Shown piece by piece: positions 34,334 to 45,702 of a DNA stretch of 64,000 nt (within the stretch, counting starts at the first letter, position 1; each line of letters opens with the position of its first letter). The stretch is taken from contig JANUWF010002207.1 of the NCBI GenBank assembly GCA_026120185.1, positions 1,674,001 to 1,738,000 on the forward strand, read 5' to 3'. Source of the stretch: Voacanga thouarsii (Eukaryota > Streptophyta > Magnoliopsida > Gentianales > Apocynaceae). The notes under the pieces are model-generated. The model saw nothing but the letters and a program-made list of their open reading frames with translations, was not told where the DNA came from and ran no database searches. Made by a program: the position numbers and the translations under genes.

Positions 34334-35823
34334 TTATCTCAGATCGGGATACTTCCGCTTTACCCATTCTTCTGTTTCTCACGTGGCATCTCGCGTGCCA
34401 TGATTCTCCCACTGCACTTTTACCATCGGAATCTGCTTGTTCCGGAGAGTCTTGATACTTCGGTCCAATATCTTTACGGGTTTCTCCACATAGCTCAGGT
34501 CGGGTTGTAGCACTAATGGCTCATCATTCAAAACATGTCTGGGATCAGCGTTGTACTTCCTCAGTTGCGAAACATGGAATACGTCGTGAATTTCCGTCAA
34601 TCCATCTGGCAAATCCAATTGATACGCCACCGGCCCAATTCTTTCTTTTATTGGAAACGGTCCCAAGTACATCGGATTCAGCTTTCCCCCTTTCAGATGT
34701 TTCAGGATTCCTCTATTTGGTGTCAGTTTTAGGAATACATTGTCTCCCACCTGAAATTCTATCTCTCTTCGCCTATTATCTGCATAACTCCTTTGTCGGA
34801 TCTGAGCTGCTTTCAACCTTTCCCTAATTAACTTGACTTTATCCAACATTTCTTGAACATAGACTTCTCCCGATTTGCTTATGTGTCCATCCTCTGACCA
34901 GCTCCAGTATAACGGTACTTGACACTTACGACCATATAGAGCTTCATACAGAGCCATTCCAATCGAAGCTTGATAACTGTTATTGTACGACAACTCGGCG
35001 TGCGGCACACTTTCGATCCACTTATCCTCGAAATCCAATACATAGGCTCTAAGCATATCTGAATAACCCTTTCTAACTGTCCATCGGTCTGTAGATGCGT
35101 CGTCGTACTGAACTTCAGACTAGAACCCATCGATTCTTGAAACTTGCCCCAAAATCAGGATGTAAATCTCAGATCACGGTCGGACACAATACTTGAAGGC
35201 ACTCCGTGTAATCTAACTATTTCCCGCACGTAGGTCTGAGCCAATTTTTCCATTGAATCCCTTACATTCACGGGTATGAAATGCGCCGACTTGGTCAATC
35301 GATCTACCACTACCCATATGGCGTCTTTTTGGTTCCTTGCCATAGGGAGTCTGGTAACGACATCCATGGTCACCTCTTCCTATTTCCATTCCGGTACTGG
35401 CAACGGTTGTAATAATCCTACCACCTTTTTGTGCTCCGCTTTGACCTTCTGACAGGTTAAACACGTTGAAACATACTTAACCACGTTCCGCTTCATCCCG
35501 GGCCACCAATAAGACTTTTTTAGATCTTGATACATCTTGACCTCTCCCGGATGAATGTCGTACTTGCTCTTATGCGCTTCTTCTAAAATTCTATTTCTCA
35601 ACTGGTGCTCCTCGGGTACACACAAATGATCTTGGAAGTACAACACTCCCGCTCCGTCCTGTCGGAATTCACTACCTTGACGTTTAAGCTCCTTGTCCTT
35701 GAAAAGCTGAAATTCCGCATTACTCTGCTGGGCCTCAATAATCTCCTGTCTTAGATTTGGTATCAACCTCAGGTTATTAATAATAATCTTCCCTTCTTGC
35801 ACTTCTACTCTTCTATCCAACAC
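34334..35823 (-). pseudogene. E6 integrase with chromodomain, broken
   Basis: N-terminal H-H-C-C zinc-binding part (KYDIHPGEVKM, then CLTCQKVK), core with TMDVVTRLP near 35370, VSDRDLRF near 35180 and TDGQLERV near 35090 giving the D, D, E residues. Stops at 35380 and 35155 and a shift near 35060 break it. Then come the GPFPIKERIGPVAYQLDLP barrel-type segment, DVFHVSQLRKY, and the chromodomain with its W-E pair (the Trp is now a TGA at 34379). Ends at 34334, 46 bases before the LTR. The chromodomain would steer integration to particular chromatin. Confidence 0.88.
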
Positions 35824-35835
35824 ATCCTAAACCAC

Positions 35836-36987
35836 TTAAACCTCCTGTACCCTTAGCCTGGCCATTCTGACTTTCCGACTCAGGGCATCAGCAACGACGT
35901 TAGCTTTCCCGGGGTGGTAGTTGATAGGACAACGGTACTCTTCCAGAAATTCCATCCATCTTCGTTGCCTCAAATTTAAGTCTTTCTGGGTGAAGATGTA
36001 CTTTAGGCTTTTGTGATCAGTGAACACCTCATATTCAGCTCCATACAAATAGTGTCGCCACTTCTTTAATGCGAACACAATGGCAGCCAACTCTAGATCA
36101 TGCGTGGGATAATTGACTTCATGCGGCTTCAATTTTTGAGAAGCATAGGCGATCACCTTCCTATATTGCATCAAAACTGCTCCCAAGCCTTCCTTCGAAG
36201 CATCCGTATATAGAGCGTAAGGTTTATCTGCCTCTGGTAGACTCAACACAAGCGCTGTCATTAACCTCCGCTTCAACTCTTGAAAACTCTTTTCGCAATT
36301 TTCATTCCGAACGAAGGGTACGTCCTTTCTTAGTAGCCGGGTCATAGGAGATGCTAGCGTTGAAAACCCCTTAATAAACCTCCAGTAGTAGCCAGCCAAT
36401 CCCAAGAAGCTTCGAATCTCGGTGATATTCTCTGGTTGCTTCCAGTCTGATACGGCTTCAACCTTTGCTGGGTCTACTTTGATCCCCTCCTTAGTCTCCA
36501 CGTGACCAAGAAAGGCCACACTATCCATCCAAAACTCGCACTTGCTAAACTTGGCATAAAGCTTGTGCTCCCTTAGTTTTTCTAGTACCAACTTCAAATG
36601 TTCCGCATGGTCCTCCGGGCTCTTGGAGTATATAAGTATGTCGTCGATGAAGACCACCACGAACTTGTCCAAGTAGGGCTAGAACACTCGATGCATCAGA
36701 TCCATAAATACCGCAGGTGCGTTGGTTACTCCGAAAGGCATCACCATAAACTCATAGTGACCATATCTTATATTGAACGCCGTCTTAGGAATATCTTCCT
36801 CTTTTATCCTCACTTGATAGTAGCCTTGCCTCAAATCCAGTTTAGAGTAACAACTGGATCCTTGCAATTGGTCGAATAGCACGTCAATTAACGGCAGAGG
36901 ATATTTATTCTTGATGGTCAGGTTGTTCAAGCCTCGGTAGTCTATACACAACCTTAGAGTCCCGTCCTTTTTCCTTACAAATAGCAC
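35836..36987 (-). pseudogene. E6 reverse transcriptase and RNase H, broken by one stop
   Basis: RT begins with [19 protein letters not shown] at about 36980, continues to [12 protein letters not shown], has a TAG at 36679, then the catalytic [10 protein letters not shown] (about 36650), then [16 protein letters not shown] and RNase H with [11 protein letters not shown] (about 36200), [12 protein letters not shown] and [11 protein letters not shown]. Same frame throughout. It ends at a TGA at 35836. Confidence 0.92.
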
Positions 36988-36996
36988 AGGTGCTCC

Positions 36997-37990
36997 CTAG
37001 GGTGACGTGCCAGGTTTGATATAGCCTTGCCTCACCAACTCTTCTAGCTGCTCCTTTAATTCTTTCAACTCCGCCGGTGCCATCCGATACGGAGTTCGAG
37101 ACATCGGTTCCGCTCCTGGGACTAGATCAATGGTGAACTCAACTTCTCGTTTGGGAGGTAGAGAAGTGAGTTCCACAGGAAACACGTCGGGAAAATCCTT
37201 TACCACCTCAGTATCCTCCAAGGTGCACTGGTCATTTGGCTTGTTTATCACGTAGGCCAGATATCCTTGACATCCTTGCCTCAATAATTTCCGGGCTTTA
37301 GCCCCAGCTATCAAAAACTTCAATTCTGTTACTTTCTTGCCATTGAACTCCAACACATCACATCCTGGTCTAATGAACTGAACTGACTTATTCTTACAGT
37401 CTACTCTAGCACCATGCTTTGCTAGCCAATCCATTCCTAATATTAAATCATAGTCATCAATAGCTAAGACTATTAAATCTCCCTCCAAACTTTCTCTCCC
37501 CACTTCAATTTTACAATTCTGCACATACCGATCCGCTTGCACCATTTTCCCCAAAGGTGTACTTACACACAAGGTAAAAGGTAGTTCTACTCCATCCCAA
37601 CCCAATTGATATGCACAATTCTTATTTAAATAGGAATGGGTAGATCCAGGGTCTATCAATGCATTAACGGAACGACCTTGGATAGTAAACGTACCTTCCA
37701 CTACTGCTGCATCAACTCCAACCTCCTACCGGTTGAGAGCGAAAACTTTTGCTTTCACCTGCGGCTTCTGTGTTCCACTCCCGGAAGCTCCCGAGGTATT
37801 GGCTCGATTGGGCCCCGGGTTCTAAGCTGGGTTCCCCTGTCCGATCTGGAGAAGTTTAGGGCAGGTGTTCCGCAGATGATTCGGGTCTCCGCAGTGGTAG
37901 CACTTTCGCTCACCTCCTTTGGACCAACATTTTTTCTCAATGTGGCCCCTTTTTCCACAGTGCCGGCATAATAGAAGATTCTGCGCCGGA
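36997..37990 (-). pseudogene. E6 gag zinc knuckles and aspartic protease
   Basis: Two CCHC knuckles, CRHCGKRGHIEKKC (near 37970) and CYHCGDPNHLRNTC (near 37905), are followed by two in-frame stops and the protease with ALIDPGSTHSYL near 37670 and LILGMDWLAKHGARVDC near 37420. DPGSTH in place of DSG/DTG is common in this clade. The frame leads into the reverse transcriptase N-terminal region (TIDLVPGAEPMSRTPYRM) and stops at 36997. Confidence 0.85.
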
Positions 37991-38105
37991 CCAACTGGTG
38001 CTGTTCGGGCTTACTTTCCCCGATTCTGCCATTGCTGGTTGGCAGGGCGCTTGTTAGATTGTTGCCTTTGAAAGGTCTCAGTGGCTGTCTTGATGGTACG
38101 AACGG

Positions 38106-38880
38106 TCATGGAGCCAATCGGTTGCGATCCTCATTCTCAATACAGGTGGCTGCGTCCACAGCCCCCGAGTAAGTCGTCGGTGGAGAGGGTGCTAACGCTC
38201 TTCTTAACTCTTGCCTTAATCCATTGATAAACTGCCTCGTTCTGTTCTGTTCGGTATCCACCAGCCTCTTGCAGTACTTTGACAGTTGCGTGAACCAGGC
38301 CGCGTATTGGGCTACCGTCAGGCTTTCCTGCTTTAGATTCTGGAACTCATCTTCCCGTTTCTCAACTATCCACTGAGGGATATATTCTGCCCGGAATGCT
38401 TCCACGAAATTAGCCCATGTCCAGCCTTGGTCAATCATCTCCCAGTTGTCCTGAACCCTTTGCCACCACGCCCGAGCTGGACCCCTCAGCCGAAACGCAG
38501 CAAGCTTCACCATTCGCTTCTCCGTGTACTGGAGCGTAGCGAAGATATCCTCCATTTGTTCCACCCATTGTTCAGCTTTCTGATCTTATTCGGCCTCCCC
38601 CAAGAAGATAGGTGGTTGAAATTTCAGAAACCGATCCAATGCCTCGTCTTCCCCTTTTGGATTTCTTCGCTTTGTCAAGGTTTGTAGAATCTCAGTCATC
38701 TTGTGGAACGCTTGCGTCATAGTTTCGCTATTTGGCTCTTCCGACCCCATCTCTGGTCCCATTTCATTTTCATCCCCCTGGTTTGGTGATGGCATTTGAG
38801 TTGTATCAAACTCTAGTGTCACGGGCCTCTGCCTCAGGAACCCTTCTGCTGGATGTGGCTACGCAACGTCTGGGTGCCAT
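38106..38880 (-). pseudogene. gag: E6 gag capsid, broken
   Basis: A likely original start is ATG at 38880 (MAPRRCVATSSRRVPEAEAR); the main frame opens at 38822 after a shift. Capsid core: FLKFQPPIFLGEAE, stop at 38586, then WVEQMEDIFATLQY, FRLRGPARAWWQRVQ, LTVAQYAAWFTQLSKYC and FINGLRQELR. A shift follows before the zinc knuckles. Standard Retrotrans_gag order. Confidence 0.88.
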
Positions 38881-39161
38881 TCTAAACCATTCCTCAGATA
38901 ATAAGTTTATGCATCAAAGTTAAAATATCTAAATTGAGCATACATTCACATCCAACGTTAAGTGAAAGAAAATTGGATGCAAATTTTGTATAAAGTATTG
39001 CATATGAATTTTCCTCAAAACTTAGAGTACTCTAGGTACTTTTATTTGCATAAATTCAAAATTAAAGCAGTAAACATGAGAAAAGGAAAGAAAATCCTTA
39101 GCATAGGAATTTATGAAAAGCAGTAAATAAAATATCCCAATTGCAGCAGCACTTAGCCTTT

Positions 39162-39656
39162 CTAGTCCTCGTCAGAATCTTCAAAGTCAGCCTCATATAA
39201 CCACCCCCCAGAATTCCTAGTGAAGTCTCTCCCAGCCCCATTGGCAAACCCATCCATTGGCTCCTTCCAAGGTGTCCTAGAACTCTCCCCAGTTTCAACC
39301 TGATTGGGTGGGGTTACAAAGGAAGGTCTAGGTGGAGATTTATAATCTATCTCCCCTGGGTCATCACTGTTAGCTGCCATGTCAACTATGGGACTAGAAG
39401 GGAGGGGAACATATTCCATGTCTATGTCCTCGTCTTCACTGTCAGTAACCAGGTCGATCACGGGTATTGGAGGTGGCTCAATGATCTGGACCTCATCGTC
39501 ACTACTATCATCCAGGGCAATGATTAGTTGTGGTGCAGGCTGAGGCACTGGTAAGTCCTCCGAGTAGATAGGAATGGGAGGGTGCCATTGCTGCCCTTTC
39601 CTTGCGATTCTAATCATTCTAACCATCCTACAGCACAAACAAGACAAGTCAGACAA
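39162..39656 (-). CDS. Extra acidic ORF upstream of gag in E6, unknown
   Basis: 164 codons uninterrupted, in the leader between primer site (39713-39723) and gag (38880). Start MSDLSCLCC; an alternative start is the next Met (MVRMIRIARKG). The first part is basic and Pro-rich (HPPIPIYSEDLPVPQP). The centre and end are rich in Asp, Glu and Ser (DDSSDDEV, DSEDEDIDMEY, ADFEDSDED at the end). No known domain recognised and no membrane segment. It is the only long pol-free frame in E6 that has stayed open, yet it may still be chance. A leader peptide or an accessory protein are both possible. Confidence 0.45.
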   Translation of the reverse strand: MSDLSCLCCRMVRMIRIARKGQQWHPPIPIYSEDLPVPQPAPQLIIALDDSSDDEVQIIEPPPIPVIDLVTDSEDEDIDMEYVPLPSSPIVDMAANSDDPGEIDYKSPPRPSFVTPPNQVETGESSRTPWKEPMDGFANGAGRDFTRNSGGWLYEADFEDSDED

Positions 39657-39712
39657 ACAGTTTGAACTCCATAAATCAAAACATATACCATCAATACTTA
39701 CCTAAACCTAGT

Positions 39713-39723
39713 CTCTGATACCA
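39713..39723 (-). other. E6 primer binding site (tRNA-Met)
   Basis: Minus strand TGGTATCAGAG two bases after the LTR end. Confidence 0.88.
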
Positions 39724-41369
39724 CTTGTAACACCCCAATACTTAGGCCCATCAAGGCCGGGGATGTCGCCCTGTCCAGAGGACAAGGGGTCTTTATAACT
39801 AAGTCACATAGAATAAAATAAAATAAAGACTTTAAAATTAAACTTATTACAACCCAAAAGATGAATACTGGAACAAATCCAAAATAAATTGTTTGCAACA
39901 CTCGCTCAAAACACCACATAAAGGAAGTAACATGAGTCTTCAAAGCATAGGCAACAATTTAACTAATGACTTCCATAGCAGGATCTTCCCGAAAACATGG
40001 CATAAAAGGTGGTGAGATAAAAATATCAGTAATCCTGTGTATGCTTTGAGTGTTTCGAGTAAAATAATTCATGTATGCAAGTTGTAAAAGTTTCATAAGT
40101 GCTGGCAAGCACTAAATAAATGTTAAAAATAAAGAGTGGCGTTTCGCTTTTCAAACTATACATGTGCACAATAAATACAACCACTCAAATGGGTAGCCAT
40201 AGGTTACCACACCTTGGGCCCCATGACTAAATAACGGTCAGAATGCCACACTTTGTGCAAGCTGACAAAAGGGTAGGTGTACGGCCTACCGGGTGAGATA
40301 CGCCTCCATCTCTACACCCAAACTTACCGGTTGTCCACTCCGGAACACACAGTCCACAGGACTGAAACTTGCTAGCTCGGACCGGCATGACCTACCGGAC
40401 TGGCATCCTATCCAGGAAGGACTCACCCCTCAGAGGTGGCCACCTACTGAGTGACTTACCCTAACCCTTCAAAGATTAGTCCTAGTGGTCTACCCTTATT
40501 GAGTACTCAACGTTGATTGTCCCACTTGGGAGAAAATTGATCATAATCTGCTTTATTTGGAAATAGCAATTAAGGGTTTCTAAAAGTCTTGTCAAAGTTG
40601 GGTTTTAGAAAGAGTTTAGCATTTTGTGTAAAACTTCTTGCTAGTTTTTCAAATGATTTGTTTGTCTGAAATAAAAAGGAAAACAATCCTTAATTGCCTT
40701 CACAAAATAAAAGTCCATACACATCGCATTTGGCTTGCCACAATGATTTTTGGTTTTCACAAAATTCCATGCAAGAGCTTACCTGGTTCTTTGCTTGCTC
40801 AAACTCAAAAGTCTTTCAAGGCTGACCTAACCCCGCCTGGGGTAAACACAAAACATAAGGTTACATTCAAGCTAAACTCACTTACACAAAATAGTCCTAG
40901 TTCAACCTATTACCATCACGACCCTAATGCTCTAAGCTTTAAGGCTAGCTAAAAAAAAGAACTTTATAAAATAAGTCTAGTTTAATACGTTAAAATAACT
41001 TGGGGTTCTAAAATAGTTGCTAGTAAATTATAGACTCATTTAATAATTCTTGTGTGCTATTAATAAATAAAAGAAGATTTGGATTTTAAATAATATTAAG
41101 TCTAATAATATTAACAAATGGTAATTAAAAATAGCTTTATTTAAAGTAAATAATAAATTACAAATATTTATTTATTTATTTATTAGATAATAATTAATTA
41201 GTAATAAATAAATTTAATAATAAATGAATTATTTTAAATTTTAAAATAATAAATAACAAATAGATTTTAATATAAATAATATTTAGGAATATAGTTAAAA
41301 GTTTGAACTAAGGTCCACAAGGTTATCAATTTATTCTAATATTTTATTTATTATAAATGATTTATTACC

Positions 41370-41402
41370 ATATATATATATATATATCTATATATATATA
41401 TA
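41370..41402. repeat. (AT)n microsatellite in E6 5' LTR
   Basis: AT units with a CT interruption that the sister copy at 22470-22498 lacks. Confidence 0.95.
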
Positions 41403-42116
41403 TTATTTTTAACAAAAGATCTCATTTATTTGATAAAGAAAATATTAATATTTTAATTAATAAACCACTCCAAATCTTCCTAGAGTTTCGAATTTTATAG
41501 AGAAAAATATAGTAGTAATTCCATTTAAAGTAATAAAATTTTGTTAATAAAAATAATCTAGACTTAACAAGGAAATACTCTTTCACCATGATTTTCCTAT
41601 TGCTAGAAAAGATTCATAAACACATTCTCTAACATCAAATATTAAACCAATCCATTCGTGAACACATGCTTAACTTAACACATACTATCACAAAGCTAAC
41701 TTCCTTCTAGGCATAATCATCATAAATGGTTTCAATGGAAAATAGAAACATAAGAGCCTAATCACCTTTGGTGTCATGACCTCTAACATGCTTCAAACAT
41801 CCATAAAATTCAATAAGCACGAAGAACATACAATGTTTCAAAAAGAAAACACATACAACTTAGCCATATACAACCATCATCATGTCTTATCTCCATCCCC
41901 TTAATCCACATGCATATACTCAATCTCCATTCATACTATATTTCCCTATCAACACCTAGGAGACATGATTTCAGAATTTAAAAAGAAAGGATTTAAGAAT
42001 AGATACTTGATTGTCGATTGCTTTGATGAAGACAAAAGAAGGTCCATGCGCGATAGAGAGCCTTGAGTGATTCACCGGAAAAAACAGCCACGGTTGATGG
42101 TTGATCAACCATTTCG

Positions 42117-42118
<2 letters not shown>

Positions 42119-42152
<34 letters not shown>
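42119..42152. repeat. (GA)n microsatellite in E6 5' LTR
   Basis: About 17 units, half the length of the sister copy. Confidence 0.97.
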
Positions 42153-42153
<1 letters not shown>

Positions 42154-43723
42154 CATTAGGAGGGTATATTAAGAGTTGAATGGAAAAAGGATGAACAAGA
42201 AGGTTGTTCTTGATTTACCTTGTTGATGTTCTTGAGACCTTCAAGAAAAAATGCTATTTTCGATCCGTTTGCAAATTCTTGTTTGCGAGGTTTTGCGTTA
42301 TAAATACCAAAAATGAAGTTTTGGGATTAAATAGAAGTGATTAGGAGTATTTTAGAGTGATTGGAATTGTTTAGAGTAGGTTTAGGCTTGAAGAAGTTTA
42401 GTGTGTGTTCTTGGTGAAAATGGAGAGAGTTTGAGAAAATGCTGCACGAAATCTGGTAGAGGGCTGGCTGAATGGTCTAGGTTGAATGGGAGTTTCAGTT
42501 TTCAGCAAGAAGGAGAGAGGTTGATCAGATTTTATTTGAAATTCAAATGGAGAAAGTTGTGGAGTTGGTTAAGGTAGGTGATTAGCTATGGTGTTTGATC
42601 AAGGAAGGTTTCTTCACTCTTCAATGGTGCCGGCTGAACAAGGTGATTTCGATGGAATGAATGGATCTTGTTAGGCTATAGAGCTGACCGAAATTCAGTC
42701 TATGAAGGCAGAGGAAATTCTGGTTAGTTAGCCTAATGCAAGAGTGGTTTAATGGAGAAAAAATGCTGGAATTTTTTTGAAGTTCAAAAAGAGTTTGAAT
42801 GGAGTGATATTAGGAGTGTTTTGAGGTGTGGTTATGGAGTCCAAGAGTTCAAGGTAAGTGTGGGGTTAATGGTGTTCAGTCCATGGCTGATCAAGGATCA
42901 ATGTTACAGAAGTTGAAGGCTGGTTTTTGGCCTAGGCTTGAAGGAACAAAGCTGGGAAATTCTGGTTTCAAGCTGTCCCATGATTTGAAGGTTAGTGCAG
43001 AATTTCTGCACACCTTCAACACGATTTGCAGCTGATTCTTGAGGAGTTTGAAGGTCTTTCTAAGGTGGTTTTCCAGCCTTCTTCCTGGAGAAATACAAAG
43101 GAGTTTTGCTGGCTTGAAGATGGACTAAAACAGCTTCATTTCCTTGGTTGAAAGCTGCGAAAATGTCCAGGATTTTTTTCTGGTTTTGCACAGTTTGTGC
43201 AGTCCGAAAATTGCACAGATTTTCCAGCCTTCAAGCCACATGAAATGACCATTTTCTTTGCAGAAAATGAAGAGGTTTTCTGGCTGAATTTTCGAAGAGG
43301 TGGTCTGCAAAAATTCTGGAAAAATTTCCAGATTTCCCTTCACTAAAACATGAACAACATGAAGGTTAATTTTTGAAGGTTCTTCCATGGTGTTTGATTT
43401 CTCTTGGAACCCCTTCCTATTTCCCCTCCTATTTTTGGCCAACTCCCCATCCTCCCTAGCTGATTTTCGAAATTCAAGGTGAGGAAATATCACAGAATTT
43501 TGGAGTTCAAAAGAAGAGATTTAATGAATTTAAATTATAAAAATGTTAGGACAAGCTAGAGGTAATAAAAAGGACAATAATTCCTCTAGAATTCTTTTTA
43601 GGACATGAGGATAAGATTAGGACATTCTCTTCATGTCTCCCCTAAGGCAACATTCCTATTTCCATGGAATGCAAGAAAACAAAAATTCAAACTTAGTTAA
43701 GATAATCATGACAAAAGCTTAAA

Positions 43724-43790
43724 TGGTGGGATTTGAACTCATGACCTTAGAAATTAATTCGCCAAGCTCTAACCACTAAACCACACTAAA
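43724..43790 (-). other. tRNA-like (SINE-head-like) segment in E6 5' LTR
   Basis: Same segment as at 33975-34040: A-box-like TAGTGGTTAGAGC (43766-43778) and B-box-like GAGTTCAAATCCC (43728-43740) on the minus strand, about 250-310 bases from the LTR start. Confidence 0.5.
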
Positions 43791-44418
43791 TCTTGTCCCT
43801 ATTTTCTCAACCACATATTCTTCTTATGAAATCCCCAAGCTAACCTCCTATTTTGACCTCAAGCAAAATTACCATTTTACCCCTCCTACTCAATAAGCAT
43901 AACTAAGCATTTTAACCTACAATCCACAACTCTAAAGCACATAAAATCATTCAAAAACATATATATTCATGCAAAATAATATGATATGCATCCCGACCCC
44001 CTTACTCTAGGGTTGGCTTTAGGTGGGGTTTCACAACTCCCCCATACTTAATGTAGACAATGTCCTCATTGGCCAAAAATAAATACATTAAAGCATCTCT
44101 AGACGGACCAAAACTAATAGTGGCGTAGAAAGTTCAAACAATACTTCCCAAGTACAATAATGCTCCATTGGATATCCAAACTTGAGATAGAGAGAAGGGC
44201 TTATTGAACAGGACGTTATTCCTACCTATAAAACAGAACAGAAATAAAAAGCACAAAGAAAATAATAACAAAATAATAACACGCCTAAATAAAAGAAAAC
44301 AACCAAAAAAAAAAAAATCCTAAGAATGCAAATAAATACACTCACTCCCTTACACTTAAGATGGAAAATATTTTCCTTATTTCAAAGAGAAAAAACAAAA
44401 TACTTCACAAAGCCAAAC

Positions 44419-45319
44419 TCAAAACAAAAACTCTTTCCACTCATCATGCTTTCTCATCAAACCTTTTGAAAAGAAATTAAAGCTCAAAATAGAAGATAGG
44501 CATGATGAATGTAGAAAGTAGGAAGGTTTTTGAAAAATAAAAGGTTCATAAAAATAATTTTTCTCAACAAAACAAAACACATGAACCTCGTTTTCTAACA
44601 TTCCTTTAGACACACAAATATTTTTGTCAACATATAAGTGCACACAGTTTCGAAAGAATGCATCAAACTGGAAATTACCATTTAACCCTTCAAAAGATTT
44701 GTCACAATGAAAATTTTCCTTGAGACTTAGCAATTGAGTTCTTAAAGATAGGATCAAGAAATCCTTACTTTTCACTGCTTCTACAAATACCAAGTTGACT
44801 TCCTGAGATTGCGGTGAAGGATAGAATTTATTAGCATACTCCAAGGGTTTCGTATGATATAGCATTGAAAAATCTAATTCCTTGAGGCATGTTAAGCGCA
44901 ACACATCATCATTTGGACCATGTTATTCAAGAATTTAGAGGAAGCTAAGTAATCGTGTGACAAAGAGAAATTAGAATTATTGACACATACAGTAGAACTG
45001 AATACCTCTTTTGCCACATCGTGCAATTGTCCCTTATAGCCCCCCCCCCCCCCCCTTCCTTTTTTTTTTCCATGGTCAATTGTATGGGCCAGCATGAACT
45101 CATAAGCCTTCTCAACAATCTTAGCTAATTGTGTCCTTTGATCGCGCAATCATTGGGAAGCTTTTTCATGCCACTGAACAGATGAATTTGTATAGGCAAT
45201 AAAAGAATTCACTAATGCTGCTAATGACGTCTCACAAAAAATATCAATGTGAGCTTGTAACTTTGCCAATCTATCATCAATGTAACTCATTTGATCTTGT
45301 GCCAAAAATAATTATCCAT
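44419..45319 (-). pseudogene. ORF-X of E5, unknown protein, broken
   Basis: ATG at 45319 (MDNYFW), soon out of frame. Then RDQRTQLAKIVEKAYEF (near 45145), a poly-Gly stretch encoded by a C-run at about 45043-45055, and NSNFSLSHDYLASS. After a shift near 44900 come CLKELDFSMLYH, FYPSPQSQEVNLVF, SFEGLNGNFQFDAFF, HLYVDKNICVS, LHSSCLSSILS and KGLMRKHDEWKEF, stop at 44419. Matches the E3 copy segment by segment. No gag, protease or pol motif. Function unknown; the place directly after the leader is that of gag in E1. Confidence 0.55.
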
Positions 45320-45683
45320 GATGATGTGAACCTCACACTAAAAGATAAAAAATAAAAATCAAATAAAAAAGAAAAATAAAGAATAGAAAAAATTTAAATA
45401 AATAAATAAATTGAATCATATACAAATAAAAAGACTTAAATATTCACAAGGTACCTAAAAAAATAAAAGTTGGTGAAATTTACAAATATTATTAGTCTCA
45501 TACAGGCATAGTACAATATTGAATCAAGTTAGTAAGTTAACGTACATTGATACAAACAACAAGATATGGCACTTCGTTACACAAATAATATATATAAATA
45601 TTTACATATTGACATATTTACATATAGACATATAAAGATATAAACATAGTCAAATCAATGAAATCCAAGCTTTCATGATATTG

Positions 45684-45702
45684 TTTCTTGGGAATAGCGC
45701 TA
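45684..45702 (-). other. E5 primer binding site, decayed
   Basis: Minus strand TAGCGCTATTCCCAAGAAA, six bases after the LTR end; a degraded tRNA-Asp-like site by position and similarity to those of E1 and E3. Confidence 0.6.

Larger units (their letters stand above)
20827..44035 (-). mobile_element. E6: Tekay/Del-type Ty3/gypsy chromovirus with 4.3 kb LTRs
   Basis: Minus-strand element: 5' LTR 44035 to 39726, tRNA-Met primer site, extra ORF, gag, protease, reverse transcriptase, RNase H, integrase with chromodomain, polypurine tract (34300 to 34288), and 3' LTR (34287 to 20827, containing E4). Without E4 the element is about 14.1 kb. Flanks are ATTCC and ACTCC, a target duplication with one change. 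The Tekay assignment rests on the C-terminal KPVKILDRSIKTLRNKQIPM segment followed by a W-E type chromodomain. Confidence 0.9.
39726..44035 (-). repeat. E6 5' LTR
   Basis: 4.31 kb, starting TGTGAAACCCC at 44035 and ending GGGGTGTTACA at 39726. Carries the empty site of E4 near 42664, microsatellites and the tRNA-like segment. A TTATAAAGACCCCTTGTCC block lies about 65 bases from its end. Confidence 0.92.
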
